DNA of 64,000 nucleotides from Chelonoidis abingdonii (lineage: Eukaryota > Chordata > Testudines > Testudinidae), in contig NC_133772.1 of assembly GCF_003597395.2 (NCBI RefSeq), positions 139,486,579 to 139,550,578 on the forward strand, in the 5' to 3' direction. The translations under genes were made by a program, and so were the position numbers. The notes below the pieces were generated by a model. The model was given only the letters and a program-made list of their open reading frames with translations, was not told the origin of the DNA and did not search any database. This document shows positions 11,411-21,790 of the stretch, piece by piece; positions within the stretch are counted from its first letter, which is position 1, and every line of letters begins with the position of its first letter.

Positions 11411-11668
11411 TGGGTGTGTCTACACTGGAATTAAAAACCTGTGGTGGTCCTGTGCCAGCTGACTCAGGCTTTAGGGGCTCAAGTTAAGGGACTGTTTAAC
11501 TGTGTTGTAGACAGTTGGGTTCAGGCTGCAGCCCGGTTTCTCATACTCTGCAAAGTGGGAGGCTCCTCCCAAGCTGGAATATCTACACACCAATTAAACA
11601 GCCCCTTAGCCCAAGCCCTGTGAGCCCGAGGCCAGCTGTGGTTATCTAACTGCCGTGTAGACATAGCC
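11411..11668. mobile_element. Palindromic MITE (GTGTCTACAC ends)
   Basis: The left end GGGTGTGTCTACACTGGAATT and right end CGTGTAGACATAGCC form terminal inverted repeats. Internal segments are also inverted copies (aaggggctgtttaa-like blocks near 11483-11505 and 11594-11610). About 258 bp, non-coding. I recognise it as a frequent fold-back element of turtle genomes. Confidence 0.65.
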
Positions 11669-11784
11669 TCTGGGTTCTTCAATCCACCAGACAAAGGTAT
11701 AACAAGATCGCATGCCTGGAAGCTGAAACGAGATAAGCTCACTCTAGAAATAAGGCATGAATTTTCAAGATTCAACATGCGTTT

Positions 11785-11880
11785 AGATTTAGTTGGGGAT
11801 TGGTCCTACTTTAAGCAAGGGGTTGGACTAGATGACTTCCTGAGGTTCCTTCCAAACCTGATATTTTATGATTCTATGAA
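11785..11880 (+). mobile_element. CR1 LINE 3'-end fragment
   Basis: The sequence ttagttggggattggtcct...ttccaaacctgatattttatgattctatga equals the 3' terminus of the CR1 subfamily seen at 10200-10857. Only the last about 95 bp are present. Confidence 0.75.
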
Positions 11881-12105
11881 CAATAAAGGCAACTGACCAT
11901 TGGAACAACTTACCAAGGGGTGGAGTGGATTTTCCATCCCTTGCAGTCGAGACTGGATGTCTGTTTGAAGAGATGCTGCAGCTCAACGAGAAGTTCTGGG
12001 CTTTATGCAGGATTCACTACGTAAAATTCTCTGGCCTGTGCTACACAGTAGATGAGGCTAGATGACCACAATGTTCCCTTCTGGACTTAACAGCTGTGAC
12101 TCTGT
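11881..12105 (+). mobile_element. CR1 LINE 3' fragment, second subfamily
   Basis: The text 'gaccattggaacaacttaccaaggggtggagtggattttccatccc' and 'gaggctagatgaccacaatgttcccttctgg' is the 3' UTR of the subfamily found at 17750-17850 and 49240-49455. It is severely 5'-truncated. Confidence 0.7.
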
Positions 12106-12109
12106 TAGC

Positions 12110-13095
12110 TCTGCTCCCATGCCAATCAGTGGTGAAAGGCCCATTGGTTCAGTGGAACAGAGCTAGGCCTGTGCTGAGCACTTTTGAAAGTCTCAGCCTC
12201 CTTACTTATCTTTAGCATCAGGGTTTTCAGCTATTCCTCTCAGGCATGTCAGCCAGACGGGGAGTGTGATGGACCCTGTGTGTGAGAAACAAAGGCTGCA
12301 GAGAGCCTCCTACCTCCCCATTCTGCTCAAGAGCCAGCATATCCCCAGAGATTGAAGGAGGGCAGCAGCCCTGCCAGCATGCAGCTCCCCACAACAGACC
12401 AGGCAGGATGAGTGGGGACGACAGCAGGGGCTTCCTCTATACAAGGGTGATGGACTCCAGGCTGGTGCACGCTCCCATATACCTGGGAAGAGGCAGAGTC
12501 CAGCAGCCAGCACTGTCCTGCCCCTGTGCTCCTCCTCTGCTCCCCCAATGATTGGGCTGTGAAAGTGCTCTCAGGATCAAAAAAGGTGAAAGAGGAAATA
12601 GTCCCATCACACCTGGCCAGCTGTAGCCTGGGGAAATGAGGAGGGTCTCTCTTCAGCATTCCTGCAGCCTTGGCCATGCTGGATTTCCTGTTGGAATTTG
12701 GCTTTTAATACAAGCATCGTAGTGCCCCGGAATTTAAGAAACATGTAAGCTGCTTCTGCATCAACATGAGCTAGATATGATTGCAGGATTTCCTTCTGCG
12801 AGCAATGGCTGAGCTGCTTGGCAAGGGCAGAGGGAAACAAAGATGAGACAGCGGAGAAAGAGTCAGAGAGAGAGAAGATAAAGACGGTAGGAAACAGACA
12901 GGTCTAGGACATCTGCCAGCAGCAGCCTGGCAGAGTTGAGCAGAATAGGAGAGCTTAACCCCAACGCAGGCCCCATTTCTGTTTAAATGGTCCTGGGTGC
13001 TAGGAGTGCTTTAAAGGTTCTGGGGCTGGGACCCTGAACTTTCCATCCCTGCTGCACATGGGATCCAGTTCTATAACCTCAGAAATACTTCAGCC
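12110..13095. other. No gene seen
   Basis: Non-coding sequence. The stretch near 12120-12235 (aatcagtggtgaaaggcccattgg) may be a fragment of an old MIR-like repeat. Open frames overlap on both strands, carry no recognisable domain, and are not annotated. Confidence 0.45.
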
Positions 13096-13099
13096 AAAC

Positions 13100-13220
13100 A
13101 CAAGTTACAGGGCTCAGTACAGGGGTAACTGGTGAGATGTAAGAACTTGTGCTGTACAGGAGATCAGACGAGATGATCCAGTGGCACCTTCTGGCCTTAA
13201 ACTCTATAGATCTATGAAAC
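13100..13220 (+). mobile_element. CR1 LINE 3'-end fragment
   Basis: The stretch 'ctgtacaggagatcagacgagatgatccagtggcaccttctggccttaaactctatag' is a CR1 3' terminus. It is short and isolated. Confidence 0.65.
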
Positions 13221-13224
13221 ACCA

Positions 13225-13925
13225 GCTTCTTCCTTTCCTCCCGCTCACCTCCTCTGAGCAGCTGCGGGACTGCCTGCCAAGCCTTTGCTCCTGAGCCTGA
13301 GGAGCGGAGCCACCTCTGGCTCCTCCCATTGGTTCCCAGAGGTAGCTGCATCTCGCCTGTTTCCAGATCTCTTCGAATCCCCGCTGGCATGGCCACTTTC
13401 TGGTGTCTGGATGTAGCTTGTGCCCCCTCTTGAGGTTCATGCAACTGACTCTCTGTGAGGAGTGTGTATGCCAGGCACCCTGAGTCCCAGCGCCTTCCCT
13501 GATCAGGCTGGGCACTGGTGATTGGACATGCACAAGCATCAGCCTGAGTTTGCAGGCAGCTCCAGACTCCAGGCTGCTATCTGGGTTCCCTCAGCAAGTT
13601 CCTCCTCTGGGGCCTTCACGGTCCCCAGGCCTCGAGATCTTCCCCTTCTCTGCTCTCCGTTCTTGGGGTCAGGGATCTTCCTGCCACTGGACTTGCAGGG
13701 CCAGAAGGGATGGAGTGTGGCAGTGGGACCTCAAAGCTGAACTACCACCATACATTCAGATAACTCCTGTTCCCATGCCAAGTTTTTACGCTATACTAGG
13801 AGACCTTTGCCTTTTCCGTCTGTGGAGTCTCTCTCTCACGGCGCACCAGTCTAGACCTGGACAATGGCTTTTCCAGCTCCCAAGTCACTGGTAAGTCAGA
13901 AGGAAATGATTTTGAATGCTTTTGG
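13225..13925. other. No gene seen
   Basis: GC-moderate, C-rich non-coding sequence. Overlapping open frames up to 121 codons appear on both strands, without domain similarity I recognise. Confidence 0.45.
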
Positions 13926-14049
13926 ATCAATGTCTTAACAGATAAAGCATAAGAGATGGGATGTTACTTGGCGTCTGCTACAGACCCCCAAATCACTTTA
14001 GGGAACAGGATGACTGGCTCCTTGTGGACCTATCTACAATGTGTAGGGG

Positions 14050-15415
14050 CAGGGGTGAAACTAACTTAAAGGACTTGCCGGTACTCCAGAGTCCTGCAGA
14101 GGGGGAGGGGGCTCAACCGGAAGAGGTGTGGCCTCTAACAGAAGAGGTGGGGCCTTTAAATCCCAGGGCTTTTAAACCGGGATTTAAAGGGCTCAGGGAT
14201 TCAGCTGAAGCTAGGGGCCGGGCCCTTCAAATCACCGCCTGAGCTACCAGCTGCAGAGGCAGCTGGGAGCCCTGGGGTTTGGGCAGGGGTGAAAGTAATT
14301 TACATTTCTTACCCATATGGTCCAATCACAAGCAATCCACCCCTCCTACATATTTCATTGCATGACATAGATAGAGAAAATAAAGCTGCTATTACTGCTA
14401 CCAGCACTGTCTGTAATAAAACTTTACTATGGAATAAACCTGAAAAAGTGAAAACTCACTGTCACATTTTTCTCCGTGTCTTCCCTCCTCCTCAGCCAGG
14501 CTGCAGACACTAGGCTCTGTGCTTTCTCCCTGCGTGGCACTGAGCAGCAGCTGCAGGGGCTTCCCTCTAGCTTGCAGCAGGGAGACAGGTTGAGGAAGGG
14601 AGAAGTCTGCCTCCTGCATAGGAACAGTTTAAACTCAACTGTTCCCTGTGTGGTTCAGTAACCTTTCAAACAGGATCTGCAAGCACTTTGGACATCACAA
14701 CCATGATCCTCTGCTGGGGAGGGAATGGGATAGATTGGAACTTGGAAATGGTTCCTGATTTTGATTGTGTTTTTTGTGTATAGGAGATCCCCTCATACCG
14801 GGGGCAGAAAAGAACTGCTCCTGCCATGGTCACATACACCCTCCCCACCACCACCAACTGGGAGTGAAATTAACAAGGATGCCAGAAACATCTTCTAACC
14901 CTGGGGGCTGAGCTGCACAGGGAACAGCTGAGTTTAAGCTGTTCTTATGCAGGCAGCAGCAGCAGGCATCTCAGCCAGTGTCCCTACCTAGAGGAGAACC
15001 CCTACTGCGGGGGGGGGGAGGAACGGAGAGCCTTGTCTGCAGCCTGGCTGGGTAGAGGGGGGGAGACTGAGAACCAATGTGACAGTGAGTTTTCCCTTCC
15101 ACCTTTTTATTAGCTCTGGATTTAAGCTGTGCAGCAAACGTTGTATTTATTGTGTATATTATGGATGGAGATATCCCTCATCCCGGGTTGACAAAGACTG
15201 CCCTGCCATGGTCAAACACACCATCCCCATTCCCCCAGCTACTGTGAGTGAAATTAACAAGGATGCCAGAAAACATCCTAACCCCGAGGGCTGAACCACT
15301 CGGGAACAGCTGGTTTAAACTATTCTTATGCAGGGGCAGGCTTCTTCCTCCCTCAGGCAGTCTCTTTTCTTACCGTTCCTCCATATCGGTCCATAATCAC
15401 TTACTTTCACCTCTG
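14050..15415. mobile_element. 1.37-kb hAT-type non-autonomous element inside CR1
   Basis: The ends are CAGGGGTGAAACTAAC at the left and, as reverse complement of the right end, CAGAGGTGAAAGTAAG. The 8-bp flanks TGTAGGGG (14042-14049) and TGTAGGAG (15416-15423) match at 7 of 8, as for hAT elements. The interior contains a second TIR-like sequence CAGGGGTGAAAGTAA at 14284 and a direct duplication: the text around 'gagtgaaattaacaaggatgccagaaa' near 14862-14890 recurs near 15244-15272. It also has inverted similarity between 14560-14660 and 14920-14960. No transposase frame. Confidence 0.7.
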
Positions 15416-17035
15416 TGTAGGAGAAACAACCTGTGTGTTCATGGGAGATTTCAGTTTCAGTGGCATACACTGGAGGTCTCATGCTGCCAGTACTAAAACA
15501 TCCTTGGAATTTCTAAACAAGATAGATGACAATTTCCTAACTCAAAAAATACTTGCATCCAACATGAGGATTCTATATTACGATCTTATCTTGACAGATA
15601 AAGTGGAACTGATCACAGCATGAAATTAATGATAACTTAGATACAAATGATCATAACGCGTCACATTTCTAATGTGCAAAAGAATATAGTTCCAGACCAG
15701 TGATATGTCTATGTGATGCTTTAAGAGAGCCATTTCACAACACTGAAACAATTATGACACATTCAGCTGGGAGGAAGAATCTACAGAAAAATCATGAATG
15801 TAATTAGGAATCATTAGAACACTCTATTAGATGGCCCCAAAGCCGCAGTTTCCAATTGAGGAAGGAGGAAATGTGCTGGCTAAAAACGACCTGGTAGAAG
15901 GGAAAGGCAGCTGGTAAAATAAATAATAAAGCATAATATTATAACATGGCAAAAGGGGAGGTGATGTAATTAATGTAATCAAAGTTTGTTAGATGTAGAA
16001 AAATACATGAGGGAACATGACACAAGGAGAATCTATGGTATCTGAGTTAAGGACATAAGAAGATTAAATATATTTATATGTATATATCGGGCGGGGGGAG
16101 GGGGGGGAAGGAATCCTGGCACTGGTACTGCACTGTTACAGGAAGGAAATGGAAGAATGATCAGTAATAATGCAGAAAAGGCAGATGTGTGCGATAAATA
16201 TTTCTGTTCTGTAATTGGGGATAAAAGAGATGATGCAGTCTCATAGTATGGTAATAACATACTTTCAATTTCACTAATATCTCGGAAGCATGGTAAACAG
16301 AAGTAACTAAAGTTAGACATTTTAAAATCATCAGACCCTGATACCTTGCATCCAAGAGTTTTAAAAGAGCTGGCTGATGAGCTCGCTGGACTGTTCATGC
16401 TGATTTTCAATATGTCTTGGAGCACTGTAAGGGGAAGTTCCAGAAGACTGTAAGGAAGCTAATGTTGTGCCAATATTCAAAAAGGGTCAATGGGATGACT
16501 TGGGTAATTATTGGTTTGTTCAGCCTGACATTGATCCTGGGCAAAATAAGGGAGCGGCTGATACAGGACTCAGTTAATAGTGAACTAAAGAAGAATAATG
16601 TAATTAATGCAAATCAAAAAGGGTTATGGAAAATAGATCCTGTTAAACTAACTTGATTTTTTATGGCACATTTGGTTGCTAAAGGTAATAGCCTTGATCT
16701 AAGATATTTAGACTTCTGTGAGATATTTAACTTGGCACCTCATGACATTTTGATTATAAAGCTAGAACTATATAAATTTAGCATGGCACCTGTTAAATGG
16801 ATTAAAGGCTGGCTAACGGATAGGTTTCAATATGTTATTGTCAATGAGGAATGATCATGGAGCGGCTGTGTTTTCAAATGAGGTCCCACAGGGACTGGGT
16901 CTTGGCCCTAGGCCATTTAACATCTTAATCAATAACCTGGAAGAAAACATGAAATCTTCACTGATAAAGTTTGCAGATAACATACAAATTGGGGGTGTGC
17001 TAACTAATGAAGATGACATGTCACTGATTCAGAGT

Positions 17036-17111
17036 TCAGAGTAGCAGCCATGTTAAGCTTATGCTCAGATAAATTTGTTAGTCTCTAATGTGCCACAAGT
17101 ACTCCTGTTCT
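17036..17111. mobile_element. Short SINE-like insertion in CR1
   Basis: It is flanked by TGATTCAGAGT (17025-17035) and TGATTCAGACT (17112-17122), an 11-bp target duplication with one mismatch. The insert (gcagccatgtta...gttagtctctaatgtgccacaagtactcctgttct) belongs to the same broad family as 4788-4901. Confidence 0.65.
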
Positions 17112-17854
17112 TGATTCAGACTCCTGTTCTGGCTCACTTGGAAAACTGGGCACAAGCAAACAAAATGTGTTTTAATTGTGCTAAATATAAACGTACACAT
17201 CTAGGAACATAGAATGTGGGCCATTCCTACAGGATGGGGGACTCTGTCCTGGGAAGCAGCGACTCTGACAAAGATTTTGGGACCATGGTAGATAATCAGC
17301 TGAACACGAGCTCCCGGTGCGATACTGAGGCCAAAGGAGCTAATGTGATCCAGGGATGCATAAACAGAGGAATCACAAGTAGGAGTAGAGAGGTTATTTT
17401 ATCTCAATATTTGGGAGTGGTGAGGCCACTGCTGGAATAACTGTGTCCTGGTGTGCTGAATTCAAGATGGTTGTTGCTAAATTGGAGAGGGTTCTGAGAA
17501 GAGCTATGGGAATGATTAAAGGATTAGAAATTCTGTTTTATAGTGATAAATTCAAAGAGTGCAATAAATTTAGCTTACCAAAGAGAAGGTTAAGTGGTGA
17601 CAATCAAACTCTGTAAGTATCTGCATAGGGAACAAATATTTAGTAGTGGGCTCTTCAGTCTAGCAGAGGAAGGTGTAATATGATGCAATGGCTGGACGCT
17701 AACGCTAGACAAATTCAGACAGTAGATAAAGCATAAATTGTATAACAGTGAGAGGAATTAGCCATTGGAACAACCAAGCAAGGGTCCTGGTGGATTCTCC
17801 ATCACTGACTATTTTTAACTCAAGATTGGATGTTTAATGTGGAGAATGGGAACC

Positions 17855-18915
17855 GTATTCTCCTACTTAGCCCCCCAGAGTGAGGTGGGGAGGGGAAACA
17901 GGCCAGCTGGGAATGGCAATGTAGATAGGAGGAAAACGCCTGGAGCAGAAGAACGAGGAGAAGAGTAGAAAGGAGGGGCCAGAAGTAGGAAGGGAGGAGG
18001 GAGTCATGGGCATGGGGGAGGGACTATGCAAGGAGAAAGGCAGGAGGCAGAGGAGACGACTGCATCTTTCCCGACAGGCGCCCTTCCCATGACCCAGTCC
18101 CCAGCTAGCAACAGAGTCACTGTGCTCTGAGGAGCGAGCACCGGGATGTGAGTTAGGCGCTTCTGAGTTCCAACCCTGTCCCTGCCAGTGAGGCGCCATG
18201 TGCCTGCCTCAGGTCTCCCAGCAGTGATATCACTCGTATCTGTGTGACTGGCATGCCTACAGGCCTGGGCCAGGGCCTGTATTTCTGCCCAGGGCTCAGA
18301 AAAGCTATGGCACGTTACCAATGCAAAGGGTTGCTGCTTTCCCGAGGGCCAGGAGTTGTGGTGAGCTGGGAGCACTTGCAATGAGGAAGGGGGTGGGCAC
18401 ATGAAGGTGGGGAAGAAATGATCATTATTAGGAACACTGAATGAGAGGCGGATGGAGGGAAAGGAGCAGGAAAGGGAGAGAAATAACAGAGCGCTCAATA
18501 GACTGTTTTTTTTTAAACAATGTTATTAAACTGTCTGGTAGCAAACCATTGCAGAGAACTAGCCAGTAACGGTTGCTTTTGGCCAGCAGGTCACAGCTGT
18601 GTGGGAGAAGGCCTCAGACCCCAGCCTGTGGTTGCCGATAGCAGTGCTGTTGCCCCCTTGGCTGGCCTTGTGTTCACATCACTGCCCTTGGCCGAGGGCA
18701 AGTGGGGACTTATCTGAGGGAGTTTCGGGGCAGAGGTTCTCCTAGCGTCATAGCTTGCCAGTGGGAAACGTTACACGTAAATATGAGAGAGGTTTAACAC
18801 TGAATCTTCACTCTGATTTGCAAACTGGCCCCAGCAATATCCACATTTTCTGAGTAAGGAGCAGCAGCCCTATTGCTTGGTTTTTATACCAATACAGAGG
18901 CTCCATCCGGTCCAG
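17855..18915. other. Purine-rich non-coding region, no gene seen
   Basis: From about 17870 to 18060 the + strand is purine-rich (ggaggggccagaagtaggaaggg). This opens long low-complexity frames on the minus strand that are rich in Ser, Pro, Leu and Phe. No domain, splice or start support was seen. Confidence 0.5.
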
Positions 18916-18920
18916 TCCAA

Positions 18921-19205
18921 GATTACGTCTACATGTCCCTCTGGCGGTGTGCACTCCGGTTTGAGGTGGCTTGCCTGCACTCTCTCTAACCAAGTTAGTG
19001 CATTAGAACTAAGAGTGTAGACGTAGCAGTGGGAGTGGTGAGAGGGGAGAGCAATCCTGTCTGGGGTGCTAGGTACGTACAGGGGGCAGCTAACCCCATA
19101 TGCAGCCGTGGCAAGGCTCAGTTTTGAGTGTGCTAAAGAGATCAGATCTAGTGAGGGAATGCCTCTGAATCCCAGCCCCAGGTCCGTGTAGACATACCCT
19201 GTGTG
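18921..19205. mobile_element. Fold-back MITE (GTCTACA ends), decayed
   Basis: The left end GATTACGTCTACATG and right end CGTGTAGACATACCC are inverted relative to each other. An internal TGTAGACGTAG near 19016 repeats the motif. It resembles the family at 11411-11668 in its ends but not in its interior. Non-coding. Confidence 0.45.
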
Positions 19206-19764
19206 GTGGCAGCAGGAGCTGGCCAGGAAAGGGAAGCTCTGGCTCATGGGAATTCTAGGAGGTTGACAGTTCATTTCACTTTCTTTGTTCTGCGTCGACA
19301 TTGCAGGATTTCCTGCCTAGTGGAACCATCCATTTCAGTACCCAGCTGCCTGGCTACCGGGCAGGCAGTGTGCCCCTGGGTGCCTAACCCACCCACAGCC
19401 CAGCCTGCTTTCCATTGAACATTTTGATAGATTTGACATGTGCCAATGGAAAGTTCAATTCTGTCCAATCAGCATATTCACACAGAAACCAGTCAGAGTG
19501 GCTGGGATGGCGCAAGTGGCAGCTGCAGCCATTGGGTGGTCACTGCTCTGCATACGGCCCACACAAAGGCTTCGAGCCTTGCATCGGGACATAACTCCAT
19601 TCAGATGCAATTCTCCCCTGCTCCCCACCCTGTGCTGCATTCTACCAAGGCAGTGCTTCCTCACCATGTCATGCTGGGACTGGGGATGGCAGCCACCAGC
19701 ACCTGTGCACTCCCGCTCCTCTTGAAAGCTACTCTAGTGCTGGGTATTTGGAGCAGGGATAATG
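19206..19764. other. No gene seen
   Basis: Ordinary non-coding sequence directly left of the minisatellite. Small overlapping frames only. Confidence 0.45.
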
Positions 19765-21790
19765 TGCAGTGTGCCCTAGTGTGTCTGTGCAGCGTGTAGT
19801 GGTGTGCCTGCACAGTGTGTACTGGTGTGCCTAGGCAGTGTGCCCTCGATGTATTTGTGCAGTGTGTCCCTGGATGTGTCTGTGCAATGTGTCCCAGCAT
19901 GTGCCTGGGCAGTGTGCCCCAAGTGTTTCTGTGCAGTGTGCCCTCGGGTGTGTCTGTGTAGTGTGCCACTGGTGTATCTGTGCAATCTGCCCTCGGGTGT
20001 GCCTGTGTAGTGTGCCTGGATGTGCCTGTGCAGCGTGTAGTGGTGTGCCTACACAGTGTGTACTGGTGTGCCTAGGCAGTGTGCCCTCGATGTGTTTGTG
20101 CAATGTGTCCCAGCGTGTGCCTGGGCAGTGTGCCCCAGGTATCTCTGTGCAGTGTGCCCTCGGGTGTGTCTGTGTAGTGTGCCTGGATGTGTCTGTGTAG
20201 TGTGCCTGGGTGTGCCTGTGCAGTGTGCTGTGGGTGTGTTTGTGCAGTGTGTCCCTGGATGTGTCTGTGCAATGTGTCCCAGCGTGTGCCTGGGCAGTGT
20301 GGTCCAGGTGTGCCTGGGCAGTGTGCCCCAGGTGTTTCTGTGCAGTGTGCCACTGGTGTATCTGTGCAGTGTGCCACTAGTGTATCTGTGCAGTGTGCCC
20401 TCGGGTGTGTCTGTGTAGTGTGCCTGGGTGTGCCTGTGCAGTGTGCTGTGGGTGTGTCTGTGCGGTGTGTACTGGTGTGCCTGTGCAATATGTACTGCTG
20501 TACTTGTGCAGTGTGCCCCTGCATTTGTCTGTGCTGTGTACCCTGGGTGTGTCTGTGCAGTGTGTCCTTGGTGTGTCTGTGCAGTGTGTCCTGGGTGTGT
20601 CTGTGCAGTGTGTACTGGTGTGCCTCTGCAGTGTGCCCCTGCATTTGTCTGCACAGTGTGGCCCAAGTGTGTCTGTGCAGTGTGCCCCATGTGTTTCTGT
20701 GCAGTGTACCCCGGGTGTTTTATGCAGTGCGCCACTGGTGTATTTGTGCAGCATACTCTCGGGTGTTTCTGTGTAGTGTGCCCCCAGTGTTTCTGTGCAC
20801 TGTGCCCCCTGACGTGTCTGTGTAGTGTGTCCCTGGGTGTCTCTGTGCAGTGTGTATCAGATGTGTCTGTGCAGTGTGCCTGGGTATGTCTGTGCAGTGT
20901 GTACTGGTGTGCCTGTGCAGTGTGTCCCTGCATTTATCTGTGCAGTGTGCCTGCGGGTGTGTCTGTGTAGTGTGCCCCAGGTGTCTCTGTGCAGTGTGCT
21001 CTGGATGTGTCTGTGTAGTGTGCCTCACATGTTTCTGTGCAGTGTTCCACTGGTGTATCTGTGCAGTGTGGCTCGGGTGTGTCTGTGTAGTGTGTCCTTG
21101 GTGTGTCTGTGCAGCGTGCCCCATGTGTTTCTGTGCAGGGTGCCAAAGTGTATCTGTGGAATGTGCTGCAGATGTGTCTGTGTAGTGTGCCCCACATGTT
21201 TCTGTGCAGTGTGCCACTGGTGTATCTGTACAGTGCACTCTAGAATGTGTCTGTGTAGTGTGTCCCTGGGTGTGTCTGCTCAATGTGTACTGGTGTATCT
21301 GTGCGGTGTGCCCCTGTGCCTATCTGTGCAGTGTGCCCTGGGTGTCTCTGTGCAGTGTGTACCAGATGTGTCTGTGCAGTGTGCCCTGGGTGTTTCTGTG
21401 CAGTGTGCCCCCGGTCATGTCTGTGTAGTGTGTCCTTGGGTGAGTCTATGTATTGTGTCCCTGGATGTCTCTGTGCAGTGTGTACCAGATGTGTGTGTGC
21501 AGTGTGCCCTGAGTGTGTCTGTGCAGTGTGGACTGGTGTGCCTGTGAGGCGTGCCCCTGCATTTATCTGTGCAGTATGCTCTGGGTGTGCCTGTGCAGTG
21601 TGCCCCTGCATTTATCTGTGCAGTGTGTGCCAGGTGTATCTGCGCAGTGTGCCCCACATGTTTCTGTGCCATGTGCCACAGTGTATCTGTGCACTGTGCC
21701 TCTGGGTGTGTCTCTGTAGTGTGCCCCGGATGTCTCTGTGCAGTGTGCTCTGGGTGTGTCTGTGCAGTTTGTGCTGGGCATCTGTGCATG
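19765..21790. repeat. 2-kb minisatellite, about 24-25-bp unit
   Basis: The array is built of units of the form TCTGTGCAGTGTGCCnnnGGTGTG, most 24 or 25 bp, about 80 copies with many point variants (TGTGTAG, TGTACTGG, CCCCTGCATTT). The variants form higher-order blocks: the variant AGCGTGTAG occurs at 19791 and 20032, 241 bp apart, with matching neighbours. Because the usual period is 24 bp, frames stay open on both strands, giving spurious peptides with an 8-residue period (up to 294 codons on the minus strand at 20049-20933). G/T-rich on the + strand. Not protein-coding in my judgement. Confidence 0.9.

Larger units (their letters stand above)
13930..17850 (+). mobile_element. Long CR1 LINE copy, endonuclease to 3' end, twice interrupted
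   Basis: The + strand copy begins in the endonuclease domain (LLGVCYRPPN at 13961 onward). It resumes after an insertion with CVFMGDFSF at 15424-15450, then the ORF2 linker, RT text (ETLHPRVLKEL-like near 16340, decayed LDF near 16700, PQGLGLGP near 16885) and the C-terminal region, to a 3' part near 17850. Younger elements at 14050-15415 and 17036-17111 split it. Removing them leaves about 2.5 kb, dead from many stops. Confidence 0.8.

Noticed and set aside
18004..18498. 164-codon minus frame
   Set aside because: Low-complexity Ser/Pro/Leu/Phe text from a purine-rich tract; no domain, no splice or start support.
20049..20933. 294-codon minus-strand frame, and other frames up to 240 codons within the same array
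   Set aside because: They lie wholly in a 24-bp-period minisatellite, are open on both strands, and encode only an 8-residue repeat.
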